Shown here piece by piece: positions 16,034 to 23,501 of a stretch of DNA of 23,501 nucleotides. This stretch comes from JBKBYG01 sp046313435. GTDB taxonomy: Bacteria; Pseudomonadota; Alphaproteobacteria; Rickettsiales; Arcanibacteraceae. Within the stretch, counting starts at the first letter, position 1. The number at the start of each line of letters is the position of its first letter. Location of the stretch: assembly GCA_046313435.1 (NCBI GenBank), contig JBKBYG010000022.1, forward strand, positions 1 through 23,501, given 5' to 3'. Made by a program: the position numbers and the translations under genes. The notes beneath the pieces were generated by a model. That model made no database searches. It was not told the DNA's origin and was given only the letters and a program-made list of their open reading frames with translations.

Positions 16034-16291
16034 ATGCTAATCAATTTTTTTGGCTTTATAGCCTCGATCACTTCTTTTATTGGGCTTTTGCCGCAAATAT
16101 ATAAAATTTATAAAACTAAGTCTGCACAAGATATATCAATGCTGATGGCAGTAAACTACTTAATTTGTTCAGTTGCATGGATAATCTATGGTATACTAAC
16201 AAAATCAGAATTTGTAACTTATAGCAATATTATTGGCTTAATTAGTAGCGTTATTCTAGTAATGCAAAAAAGAAAGTATGATAATATCTAA
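16034..16291 (+). CDS. SemiSWEET / PQ-loop transporter under TPP riboswitch control
   Basis: Small inner-membrane transporter of 85 aa with three predicted membrane helices, which dimerises in the SemiSWEET family. The PQ motif is at Pro20-Gln21 (GLLPQIYKIYKTKSAQDISM). Trp49 and Asn65 match the Trp and Asn that line the sugar pocket in characterised SemiSWEETs. The ATG at 16034 is chosen because the longer frame (to 15992) lies inside the riboswitch; GGAGGA sits 10 bases ahead. It is the first gene after a TPP riboswitch and overlaps thiamine pyrophosphokinase by 14 bases, so uptake of thiamine or a precursor is the best inference, although the retained pocket residues leave sugar transport possible. 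Confidence 0.85.
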   Translation: MLINFFGFIASITSFIGLLPQIYKIYKTKSAQDISMLMAVNYLICSVAWIIYGILTKSEFVTYSNIIGLISSVILVMQKRKYDNI

Positions 16292-16919
16292 GCATTTAGG
16301 AGAATATAGATCTATCATATGTTTAAATGGTGAATTACCTAATAAATCTTTTTTTTCTAAAAATATCCCTATTATTGCAGCAGATGGAGCTGCAAATAAA
16401 TTACATAAAATGGATGTTATACCTTCAGTAATTATAGGCGATCTAGATAGCGTTGATAAAAAAATATTTAATAATGTAAAAAAAGTTAAAATTTTAAATC
16501 AGGATAAGAATGATTTTCAGAAAGCTCTTGTATATGCCGATAATAATGATTTGATGCCTTCTATTATTTTAGGTGCAAGCGGCGGATTTCTTGACCATAT
16601 ACTAAATAATATAAGTATCATTATTGAAAATAATTGTATCTTTTATTCTCCCCCATTAATAGGAAAAATAATTAAAAGTCCCAAGGTTGAGCAGTTGGAA
16701 CTTGAGCCCTCTATTAAGATTTCACTATTTGGAATTCCAGAAGCAATAGTAAATACTTCTGGTTTAAAATGGGAGTTAAATAATGCTAAGCTTACTTTCC
16801 CTGGATTAAACTCTTCCTTAAATCGTGTAGTCTCTAATAATGTTATAATAGAAGTCAGTAAAGGTATTTTATTAGTTTTATATTATGAGACAAAAGAGAT
16901 AGATAAGGGAATTCAATAA
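16278..16919 (+). CDS. thiN: thiamine pyrophosphokinase
   Basis: Cytoplasmic enzyme transferring pyrophosphate from ATP to thiamine to give TPP. The family motifs are AADGAAN (34-40), GDLDSV (54-59, metal-binding Asp), NQDKNDFQKAL (74-84) and GASGGFLDHILNN (99-111). Length of 213 aa is normal. The start codon lies inside the end of the SemiSWEET gene (14-base overlap), so the two are translationally linked and share TPP feedback through the riboswitch. The presence of a kinase for free thiamine, with no ThiC or ThiE gene nearby, indicates thiamine salvage from the host. Confidence 0.93.
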   Translation: MIISKHLGEYRSIICLNGELPNKSFFSKNIPIIAADGAANKLHKMDVIPSVIIGDLDSVDKKIFNNVKKVKILNQDKNDFQKALVYADNNDLMPSIILGASGGFLDHILNNISIIIENNCIFYSPPLIGKIIKSPKVEQLELEPSIKISLFGIPEAIVNTSGLKWELNNAKLTFPGLNSSLNRVVSNNVIIEVSKGILLVLYYETKEIDKGIQ

Positions 16920-18311
16920 ATGATTAAAATGAATAAGAAAATACTTTTTTTGCTGGTGTTTTGTGAAGGATATGTGGTACTTGCTTCTGAACTAATTGCT
17001 ATTAGACAGCTTATACCTTTTATTGGGACAGGCACAGAAGTTATTTCTATTATAATAGGAGCGGTCTTATTATCTATGGCTTTAGGATATCATTATGGAG
17101 GTATTGCAAGAACTGACAAAATTCGTCAAACTTTAATTAAAAACTTTTTGTCGAGTCAATTTATTTTAACATTAGGATTATCCTACATAACTATAAATAT
17201 TTTCTATGAACTATGCAATTTCTTAGGCTTAAAAAGTAAAATTGCTTTTTGCTTTTTATATTCGCTTTTATTCTTAGTGATTCCAATATTCAAGCTTGCT
17301 CAAACAATACCATTAGTTAGTAATTATTTTTATAAACATAAATCTTCAAAAATCACGTCTAATATACTTTTTTTCTCGACTCTAGGTTCATTTTTAGGAT
17401 CAATATTTTCTACTTTAATATTGATGCAATATTTTGGAGTAAATTATGCTTTAATATTCACTTTATTTAATTTTGTAATAATGATGGTATCGATTTTTAA
17501 AAAACAATTTTACTATGAATTATCTGTTGCGATTTTATTATTTATATTTGGATATTTTCTAAATGGAAGTGACATGATGAAAGCTAGTAATTTAGTTGAA
17601 ACTAATCAATATAGTAATATAGCAATCAAAGAATTACCTGAAATTCAAGGAAAAATTTTATCAATTAATAACTCTCTTTCTTCACTATACGCTCCAAACT
17701 TAAATGATAGATTTGAGTATATCCAATATATTGAAAAAGATTTTATAAGGAAAAAAGAAAATAAAACGAGAAAAATATTGGTTATCGGGGCCGGAGGATT
17801 TGTTTTGGGTTATGAAGATGATGTTAATGACTATGATTATGTTGACATTGACAAATCTTTAAAATCCATATCGGAAAAATATATTTTGCCAAAAAAAATT
17901 GGTGAAAATAAGAATTTTATTCAAGATTCTGCTTTAGCATATTTAAAAAATTGCAATAAAAAATATGATCTTATTATAGTTGATGCTTTTTCCAATCTTA
18001 TGAATATACCTCTTGAAGTTACAGTAGTTGAGTTCTGGCAGGAAGTTAAAAAGCATTTAAATAAAGATGCTAAGCTTGTTGCTAATATCATTGCAAGCAA
18101 AAATTTTAATGATAGATATTCTGTCAGAATCGATAATAGTTTTAGAGCAGTATTTCAAAATTATAATCGACAAGTAATTACATCTTCAAATTCAAATGTT
18201 TCAGATAACGAAAAATATCATAATATAATTTATTCTTATTCTAATAACAATTTTGTGAATGACCGTACTATATATAATCTTAATCATTCAAGTTATTCTA
18301 TCGACAAATGA
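16920..18311 (+). CDS. membrane protein with spermidine-synthase-like domain
   Basis: Two-part protein of 463 aa. The N-terminal half has about seven hydrophobic segments (up to about residue 214), beginning with FCEGYVVLASELIAIRQLIPFIGTGTE, as in fused membrane spermidine-synthase proteins. The C-terminal half is a Rossmann domain: KILVIGAGGFVLGYE (285-299), YVDID (307-311) for the adenosyl ligand, IQDSALAYL (334-342) and YDLIIVDAFSN (349-359). The polyamine synthase catalytic D-x-x-D-P segment is not matched (VDAFSN instead), so aminopropyl transfer is doubtful and another SAM-linked reaction is possible. Its ATG directly abuts the thiN stop (TAAATG), so it belongs to the riboswitch operon. 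An alternative start is Met4 at 16929. Confidence 0.75.
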   Translation: MIKMNKKILFLLVFCEGYVVLASELIAIRQLIPFIGTGTEVISIIIGAVLLSMALGYHYGGIARTDKIRQTLIKNFLSSQFILTLGLSYITINIFYELCNFLGLKSKIAFCFLYSLLFLVIPIFKLAQTIPLVSNYFYKHKSSKITSNILFFSTLGSFLGSIFSTLILMQYFGVNYALIFTLFNFVIMMVSIFKKQFYYELSVAILLFIFGYFLNGSDMMKASNLVETNQYSNIAIKELPEIQGKILSINNSLSSLYAPNLNDRFEYIQYIEKDFIRKKENKTRKILVIGAGGFVLGYEDDVNDYDYVDIDKSLKSISEKYILPKKIGENKNFIQDSALAYLKNCNKKYDLIIVDAFSNLMNIPLEVTVVEFWQEVKKHLNKDAKLVANIIASKNFNDRYSVRIDNSFRAVFQNYNRQVITSSNSNVSDNEKYHNIIYSYSNNNFVNDRTIYNLNHSSYSIDK

Positions 18312-18354
18312 AGTTTTATTCCTCTGTACATGCCATCAATTGTAAATTGCTTTT

Positions 18355-18390
18355 AACAATAGTTTTCTCCCCTCAATATTGTTTTATTTT
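18355..18390 (+). terminator. terminator of the thiamine operon
   Basis: AACAATA (18355-18361) and TATTGTT (18377-18383) make a 7-bp stem with a pyrimidine-rich 15-base loop, followed by TTATTTTA. It lies 44 bases after the operon's last stop. Confidence 0.55.
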
Positions 18391-18423
18391 AAATCAAGTG
18401 TAGTAAATATTTTAAGTTTTTTA

Positions 18424-18484
18424 TTGAACCATAATTATTAATAATCTATTATAACCCTATTATGTATTTTTAAATTAGGGGGGG
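18424..18484 (+). promoter_or_regulatory. promoter and G7 ribosome-site tract of the 224-aa orphan
   Basis: TTGAAC (18424-18429) and TATTAT (18447-18452) are separated by 17 bases, a fair sigma-70 promoter. A run of seven G (18478-18484) lies 5 bases before the ATG and is the only candidate ribosome site. A G7 tract is striking in DNA this AT-rich and is prone to slippage. Confidence 0.5.
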
Positions 18485-18489
18485 TTAAA

Positions 18490-19164
18490 ATGAAGACAAA
18501 CAATAAAAATGATATTTCTAAAGGAGAAATCGAGGCAACTAAAAATAATTTAAAAGAGTTTACGGAGAATTTTTTAAAATTGTCTGTTAAATCCTTTGAC
18601 ATAAAAGGTAGTCTAATAAAAGGCGAAAAGGACGAGAAACATATCTTAGTTTATTTAAATAACTCTGAAAACGGAGTTGCTTATAGTGATATTGAAAATA
18701 ATGTTATGAAATTTTTAAATTTAAACGCATATAACGCGTATGTTGGCGACCCTGATGAGGCTTTTTCATTTCGAATAGGTATTGATGAGTATAATGAAGT
18801 GAAACTTAAAAATGCTCCAAAATTAATAAAATTAAAATTTAGTGATATTAAAGATTTTAATGAAAAATATTTGAGTTTAAAAAATAAAGAAAAAGATTTA
18901 CATAAGTCTTTGATAAAAGGAGTGGCTACTGGTTTTTGTTCTTCATTAAATCATAACGGCGGTAATACATTGATAGATGTTGGATATACTTTAGCGAAAT
19001 ATATCGATATTGATACTATAACAAATTTAAATAGAGTTAATAAAACTATTTATAGTGAAGGTAGAAAAAGTCTTAGGAAGAAAATTGCTGAAATAAAAAA
19101 AGAACATGCTGGATTTGCTGATGCATATTTAAAAGAACCAAAAATCCTTGGTATTTCTTTATAA
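18490..19164 (+). CDS. hypothetical protein (224 aa)
   Basis: I do not recognise this protein. It is soluble by sequence, highly charged and Lys/Asn/Glu rich, without signal peptide or membrane segment. The N-terminal 30 residues look helical. Residues about 35-115 appear to alternate strands and helices (GSLIKGEKDEKHILVYLNN, AFSFRIGIDEYNEV). A Gly/Asn-rich stretch (GVATGFCSSLNHNGGNTL) follows, then a basic helical tail. It is transcribed alone between two terminators from a promoter of its own. A secreted effector is possible in an intracellular bacterium, but nothing in the sequence proves it. Confidence 0.7.
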   Translation: MKTNNKNDISKGEIEATKNNLKEFTENFLKLSVKSFDIKGSLIKGEKDEKHILVYLNNSENGVAYSDIENNVMKFLNLNAYNAYVGDPDEAFSFRIGIDEYNEVKLKNAPKLIKLKFSDIKDFNEKYLSLKNKEKDLHKSLIKGVATGFCSSLNHNGGNTLIDVGYTLAKYIDIDTITNLNRVNKTIYSEGRKSLRKKIAEIKKEHAGFADAYLKEPKILGISL

Positions 19165-19289
19165 CTATGTAATTAATTAGTGTTAAAAGTTTGCATTATA
19201 TTAAGAGCGCCTCTAGTATGACGCCTTATAAATAAGAAAGGATAAAGCAAAATTTTAGATAATAATATAAGAATTTCGGTCAATTTATA

Positions 19290-19332
19290 AAAGATAAGGC
19301 TGAATAATTTCTTATGCAGCCTTATCTTTATA
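19290..19332. terminator. bidirectional terminator between convergent genes
   Basis: The arms at 19290-19302 and 19317-19329 (AAAGATAAGGCTG and its complement) form a perfect 13-bp stem with a 14-base loop. It lies between the 224-aa orphan (+) and the vWA gene (-), 3-5 bases from the latter's stop, with moderately T-rich flanks on both strands. Confidence 0.8.
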
Positions 19333-19334
19333 CA

Positions 19335-21002
19335 TTATTGTAAATAAATTTCTTCTTTCGAATCTTTTTTCAATGCTTCCTCTGTGTATGATCCTCTCTT
19401 AGTAGGAGGACTAACAAGTTTATCGCTTTTCTTATCATTTTCTTTTTGTGCAAAAGTTTTAGAATTTGTACTTGAACTAATTTGATATTCTTGATTTTGG
19501 GAATTAATCTTAGTATCTGAAGCAACTATTTGAGATGCTATTACGATGTCATTTTCAGGGCATTGTTCGTATGATTTCATTATGGCATTAACAAATTCAA
19601 ACATAATTTTCCGGTTAGGCATAGTTTCTATATATTGATAAAATTCATTAATATTATTCAAGCTAGTTTTAAGGTCTATGTGAATAAAGCCCCCTTCATT
19701 AGACATAGATTCAAAAAATTCTTTTTTATAATGCCCCCCGTATCCAAGAGTAAACATAGTGAATTGTGAATTAGACTCTCTTATATTTTTTGATCTAGAA
19801 ATTATTTGCTCTTCTTGATACTTTTTCTCTGTATCTTCTCCATCGGTAAATAATATTAAATTAACATTCTTATCCTTATAAACATTATATAATTCTTCTA
19901 AGTTTTCGTACAATGTTCCATATAAATTCGTGAGACCCTCAGCAGATAATGAATATATAAAACTTTTTATATCATTTATTGAGTATTGATCAGAATCAAA
20001 GTTTTTTCTTTTAGTAATTGTATTAAATTCCGATATATTAATTAGCCATTCACTTGTGCTTTTACCAATTCTATCTAAAATATTTACAATTTTTTGTTTA
20101 TAAATATCAAAATTATCTTTCATACTTCCACTTGTATCAAGTAAAATATAGAATACAGTTTTATACTGTTCTTCTAAAATATTTTCTTCTTTATCAGCTT
20201 CAAAAATTATTGCCCTCAGCTTATCATCTTTATCCTCTCTACTAAATACCACTCCAGAAGTTATAATATTTCGCAAGTATTTAAGTAGGTATTTGCGATT
20301 AATAGAATAATTAAATTGCTCATTAGGATTGCCTAAAGATATAATTGGTGCTGATTTTACGGGTGAGTATGCTTGTGCTGCCTGAAGCAGATTACCATAA
20401 TTAAAAATTATTGTTGCTTCTGTACTTGAACTCCTATTTATCAATAATATTGATTGTGAAAAATCAGTTATATCTTTATAATCAGCGCCTTTTTCGATTT
20501 GACTCGAATTATTCAGTAAAATATTGGCCAATTTTTTTGAATCATTTAAAGAAGATTGCAATTTTTTAAGCGAAAGTGCAAGTAAATCCAAATCTAATTC
20601 ATTTGAATCTTCTACTTTATATGTCATTATTTTTTGTTCAGGACTGTCTTTAAAATTTTCTATTTCAACTGGCATAATCTTTGAAAATTTCTCACTAAAG
20701 ATTTGGTTGAAAATTTCATTGCCAGAAGCATTACATAAGTTAGCCAACTTTTCATCAGTTATTGTCTCAGAGGCTGATTTATTACTATCTGCTTGTTCAT
20801 TACTATTAAATGCATGGATAATATTAGCTTTTACTAGTTCAGGATCTTTTAAAAAACTATTTATTGAATGAAGCTCTTCAACGCTCCCTAATGAAAATTC
20901 GATATTTTCATTTGTAACTTTTGAAACCTTAATAGTATTAAGATTAGTTATTAGTTTTAAAAAAATTTCCCATTTCTTATTTTCTTCGATATGTATAGGC
21001 AT
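19335..21002 (-). CDS. von Willebrand factor A domain protein
   Basis: Protein of 555 aa with a vWA domain at about residues 280-450. The metal-ion-dependent adhesion site is complete: Asp289-x-Ser291-x-Ser293 (LLDTSGSM), Thr358 (GLTNLYG) and Asp387 (LFTDGED). The N-terminal 270 residues are unrecognised, Ser/Asn/Glu rich and contain no signal peptide or membrane segment. The C-terminal 80 residues are polar, Ser/Lys rich and likely disordered. It is therefore cytoplasmic, or exported by a signal-independent route. vWA domains usually mediate protein-protein contacts; no MoxR-type ATPase or other common vWA partner adjoins it. AGGAA lies about 9 bases before the ATG. The function is unknown. 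Confidence 0.85.
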   Translation of the reverse strand: MPIHIEENKKWEIFLKLITNLNTIKVSKVTNENIEFSLGSVEELHSINSFLKDPELVKANIIHAFNSNEQADSNKSASETITDEKLANLCNASGNEIFNQIFSEKFSKIMPVEIENFKDSPEQKIMTYKVEDSNELDLDLLALSLKKLQSSLNDSKKLANILLNNSSQIEKGADYKDITDFSQSILLINRSSSTEATIIFNYGNLLQAAQAYSPVKSAPIISLGNPNEQFNYSINRKYLLKYLRNIITSGVVFSREDKDDKLRAIIFEADKEENILEEQYKTVFYILLDTSGSMKDNFDIYKQKIVNILDRIGKSTSEWLINISEFNTITKRKNFDSDQYSINDIKSFIYSLSAEGLTNLYGTLYENLEELYNVYKDKNVNLILFTDGEDTEKKYQEEQIISRSKNIRESNSQFTMFTLGYGGHYKKEFFESMSNEGGFIHIDLKTSLNNINEFYQYIETMPNRKIMFEFVNAIMKSYEQCPENDIVIASQIVASDTKINSQNQEYQISSSTNSKTFAQKENDKKSDKLVSPPTKRGSYTEEALKKDSKEEIYLQ

Positions 21003-21175
21003 GACAAATAATTCCTGTTATTAAATTATATTAATTATACTATTGAGATTGCTTAATAATCGAATAATAAAATTTAGAATTACTTTGTCAACTAAAATAA
21101 CTGAATTAATATTTATTGCATTCTTAGAGGAATAATATTATTTTTGCCCATATAGTTTAAGTTTATATAGGTAAT

Positions 21176-21733
21176 ATGTATTTATTAGTAGGGTTAGGAA
21201 ATCCTGGAAAGGAATATGAAAACACACGCCATAATGTTGGTTTTATGGTAATTAATAAAATTGCTCAGGATTATAATTTTTCAAATGCAAGTAATAAATT
21301 CAATTCCTTAATTTATAGTGGTGAAATTGGTGGAGAAAAAGTTATTTTAACGAAGCCTCAGACTTATATGAATAATTCAGGTAATGCAGTAGGTCAAATA
21401 TTTAAATATTATAAATTAGACATTAACAATATAATTGTATTTCAAGATGAACTTGATATTATAACTGCCCGAATTAAAATGAAGAAAGGCGGGGGAGCAG
21501 GCGGTCATAACGGTATAAAATCAATTGATAATCATATAGGTAAGGATTATTGGCGTATTAGAATAGGTATAGACCATCCTGGCGATAAAGATGAAGTTTC
21601 AAATTATGTGCTCGGTAATTTTAGCAAACAAGAAAGAATTTTAATAGATGAAACACTAGAAGATACATCTAGGCATATAAGTTACCTATTAAGTGAAAAT
21701 AAAGAAGAATTTTTAACACAACTAAATAAATAA
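21176..21733 (+). CDS. pth: peptidyl-tRNA hydrolase
   Basis: Recycles peptidyl-tRNA dropped from ribosomes by cleaving the ester bond. Catalytic and binding residues are visible: His19 (ENTRHNVGF), Asn67 (TYMNNSG), Asp91 (FQDELD) and Asn112 (GGGAGGHNGIKS). The start MYLLVGLGNPGKEYENTRHN is the standard N-terminus, and 185 aa is normal. It lies 9 bases before ychF, a pairing common in many bacteria, so they are probably one operon. No strong Shine-Dalgarno is seen ahead of its ATG. Confidence 0.96.
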   Translation: MYLLVGLGNPGKEYENTRHNVGFMVINKIAQDYNFSNASNKFNSLIYSGEIGGEKVILTKPQTYMNNSGNAVGQIFKYYKLDINNIIVFQDELDIITARIKMKKGGGAGGHNGIKSIDNHIGKDYWRIRIGIDHPGDKDEVSNYVLGNFSKQERILIDETLEDTSRHISYLLSENKEEFLTQLNK

Positions 21734-21742
21734 AGGAATAAA

Positions 21743-22834
21743 ATGGGATTTAAATGCGGAATTGTAGGCTTACCAAATGTTGGAAAATCTACTTTATTTA
21801 ATGCGCTTACAGCAACTATGATGGCAGAAGCCGCCAATTATCCATTTTGCACAATTGAACCTAATATAGGAAGAGTTTCAGTTCCTGATAAACGTTTAGC
21901 AAATTTAGCTGAAATCGCAGGAAGTGCAAAAATTATACCTGTTCAAATTGAATTTGTTGATATAGCAGGACTCGTAAAAGGCGCAAGTAAAGGCGAAGGT
22001 TTAGGAAATCAGTTTTTGTCACATATAAGAGAGGTTGATGCAGTAATTCATGTAGTGAGATGCTTCGAAGATAAAGATATTACACATGTAGAAGGAAGTG
22101 TTGATCCAGTTAGAGATGCAGAATTAATTGAAACAGAACTTATATTTGCTGATTTGGAATCTATTGATAAAAGAATGCCTGCTCTGGAAAAGAAAGCAAA
22201 AATTGGCGATAAAATTGCAATTGGGCAGATTGAACAATTAAAACTAATAAAAGAATTATTGCTTCAAGGAAAACCAGCAAGATATGCTAAAATTGATAAG
22301 GATGAACTTAAACTCCTTCAATTGATTACGTCAAAACCAATGTTATATGTGTGTAATGTTCTTGAAGAAGAAGCATCTGTAGGTAATGAATTAACTGAGA
22401 AGATGATTGAGAAAGCTAGAGCTGATAATACTCAAGCAATTATTATATCTTCAAAAATTGAAGCTGAAATTTCTAGCCTTGAAGATGAAAATGAAAAACA
22501 AGATTTTTTAGAGACTTTAGGACTCACTGAAACAGGTTTATCTCAAATAATAACTTCTGGCTATAACCTATTGAATTTGTTTACATTTTTTACGATTGGT
22601 CCTAAGGAAGCTCATGCATGGACTGTAAAAACAGGTTCTACGGCTAAACAAGCAGCAGGTGTAATCCATACTGATTTTGAAAAAGGCTTTATTAGAGCTG
22701 AAACAATATCATATCAAGACTATATTACGTATAAAGGAGAGCAGGGCGCTAAGGAAGCAGGTAGGATGCGACTTGAAGGAAAAGAATATATTGTTAATGA
22801 TGGGGATATTTTCCATTTTCGCTTTAATGTATAG
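21743..22834 (+). CDS. ychF: OBG-family ATPase YchF
   Basis: Ribosome-associated P-loop ATPase of the Obg superfamily, linked to translation and stress control. The P-loop is GLPNVGKST (9-17), the second conserved block DIAGLVKGASKGEGLG, and the base-specificity motif reads NVLEE (NxxE) in place of NKxD, which explains ATP preference in this family. The C-terminal TGS domain (LFTFFTIGPKEAHAWTVKTGSTAKQAAGVIH) is complete. Length of 363 aa is standard. AAGGAA about 6 bases before the ATG is a good ribosome site. It follows pth closely and is ended by a strong hairpin. Confidence 0.97.
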   Translation: MGFKCGIVGLPNVGKSTLFNALTATMMAEAANYPFCTIEPNIGRVSVPDKRLANLAEIAGSAKIIPVQIEFVDIAGLVKGASKGEGLGNQFLSHIREVDAVIHVVRCFEDKDITHVEGSVDPVRDAELIETELIFADLESIDKRMPALEKKAKIGDKIAIGQIEQLKLIKELLLQGKPARYAKIDKDELKLLQLITSKPMLYVCNVLEEEASVGNELTEKMIEKARADNTQAIIISSKIEAEISSLEDENEKQDFLETLGLTETGLSQIITSGYNLLNLFTFFTIGPKEAHAWTVKTGSTAKQAAGVIHTDFEKGFIRAETISYQDYITYKGEQGAKEAGRMRLEGKEYIVNDGDIFHFRFNV

Positions 22835-22893
22835 CCAAATGATTTGATAGTTAGCATAAGCAATGCATTATATATGGTTGAAAAAGGAATAAG

Positions 22894-22940
22894 ATATAGA
22901 TAATTTCTATTAGAATTTATCTATATTAGATTTTTTTTGA
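22894..22940 (+). terminator. strong terminator of pth-ychF
   Basis: The arms at 22894-22908 and 22912-22926 match at 14 of 15 positions around a 3-base loop and are followed by TAGATTTTTTTTG, a T8 run. It lies 60 bases after the ychF stop and overlaps the last codons of the convergent right-edge gene. Confidence 0.85.
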
Positions 22941-23501
22941 AACTCTACTATAGTAGTAAATTTTTGTTCAAATTTCTGTATTTTATCTGTCCATTTAGAA
23001 TCACAAGATTTTTTTTCAAAGGTCTGTCTTACAATTCCTGCGCTAACCCCGCACAATAAAGAAGATGCAACAGATTTAGATCCAACCATTCCTTTTAAAA
23101 CGCCTGTTAACTTTATGCAGGTTGCAAATAAGGTGTCTAATATCGGTAGTGAACTTGCTGCAGGTAAATTCAGCGTTAATAAAAAACCTGAGTTAGGGAT
23201 TGTTAAGGTTAATAACGTAACAGCCGTTGCAAGTATCATTGTTTTTACAAATTTAAAATATTTTGTTATTCCAAAATTGTTCTTTTCATTATCTTTTAAT
23301 AATTCTCTTTTATTTAAATCAGCATTAATATTAGCTGCTATTTTTTCTTCAAGTTCGCATTTCTCAATAATTTTATTATTCTGCTTTATCTTGCCTCTTT
23401 TATTTATAATAATAACATTATTTTGTGAAATATTATCAATGCACTTAACTGAAAATTCTTCACCGCTATTTATTCCGTAAATAATTTTCATCTCGTCATC
23501 T
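22910..23501 (-). CDS. hypothetical membrane protein, possibly incomplete at right edge
   Basis: Unrecognised protein of at least 193 aa counted from the ATG at 23491-23489. The frame stays open to the window edge, so the true start may lie outside. The N-terminal 75 residues are charged, Lys/Asn/Glu rich and soluble. A strongly hydrophobic stretch follows (about 82-110, MILATAVTLLTLTIPNSGFLLTLNL), with a second weaker apolar region (about 117-155, Ala/Ser/Gly rich) and a charged C-terminal tail. One or two membrane segments are likely. Only a weak ACGAG precedes the internal ATG. It converges on ychF, and the ychF terminator overlaps its stop. Confidence 0.6.
   Translation of the reverse strand, partial: DDEMKIIYGINSGEEFSVKCIDNISQNNVIIINKRGKIKQNNKIIEKCELEEKIAANINADLNKRELLKDNEKNNFGITKYFKFVKTMILATAVTLLTLTIPNSGFLLTLNLPAASSLPILDTLFATCIKLTGVLKGMVGSKSVASSLLCGVSAGIVRQTFEKKSCDSKWTDKIQKFEQKFTTIVEFQKKSNIDKF

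Noticed and set aside
18453..18484. Hairpin pairing AACCCTA with the G7 tract to hide the ribosome site
   Set aside because: AACCCTA lies at or just before the predicted transcription start, so it is probably not in the mRNA.
22945..22956. Perfect palindrome CTACTATAGTAG, resembling the joined ends of the 105-bp repeat
   Set aside because: It is only 12 bases, lies within a coding frame reading TTIVE, and has no further similarity to the element.
1..23501. CRISPR array, transposase, phage genes or rRNA
   Set aside because: No regularly spaced direct repeats, transposase motifs, phage proteins or rRNA sequence were seen on either strand.

Overview
The window looks like a chromosomal segment of an AT-rich, host-associated alphaproteobacterium, most likely a member of the Rickettsiales. 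The evidence is strong AT bias, an ALAS-type hemA, an NtrY/NtrX pair, a Rickettsia-like SodB with an N-terminal extension, FtsZ with a long linker ending in a DVPAFLRRK-type peptide, a CADD-family protein, and a palindromic interspersed repeat. The lineage is inferred from gene content; no rRNA or other marker here settles it.

Layout. Bases 1-5965 (+ strand) form a tight run: the 3' part of hemA, a 268-aa orphan, ntrY, ntrX and a 102-aa membrane protein, with ATGA start/stop overlaps at two joints. Bases 6106-8394 hold a DUF1653 protein, sodB (-), a squalene/phytoene-synthase-family protein (NDUFAF6-like) and a periplasmic PCu(A)C copper chaperone (-). Bases 8395-10101 hold a CADD-like gene, probably a self-sacrificing p-aminobenzoate synthase, followed by about 600 bases with a terminator hairpin, a 105-bp palindromic repeat and one doubtful small ORF. 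Bases 10102-15637 are all on the minus strand: a GNAT acetyltransferase read together with tRNA-Met(CAT), ftsZ, an FMN-type nitronate monooxygenase relative with a C-terminal cysteine cluster, and an MFS transporter.

The most interesting block is 15880-18311 (+). A TPP riboswitch whose 3' end contains the ribosome binding site precedes a SemiSWEET (PQ-loop) transporter, thiamine pyrophosphokinase, and a membrane protein with a spermidine-synthase-like domain. The simplest reading is a thiamine salvage operon in which the SemiSWEET is a candidate thiamine importer. The rest is a 224-aa orphan behind a G7 tract (+), a 555-aa cytoplasmic von Willebrand factor A protein (-), the translation genes pth and ychF (+), and a possibly incomplete membrane-protein gene at the right edge (-).

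Several starts were moved from the longest possible ORF. hemA is open to base 1, the GNAT gene starts at 11043 (the longer ORF runs into tRNA-Met), ftsZ starts at 12682 (the longer TTG start lies over the Shine-Dalgarno), and the SemiSWEET starts at 16034 (the longer ORF lies in the riboswitch).
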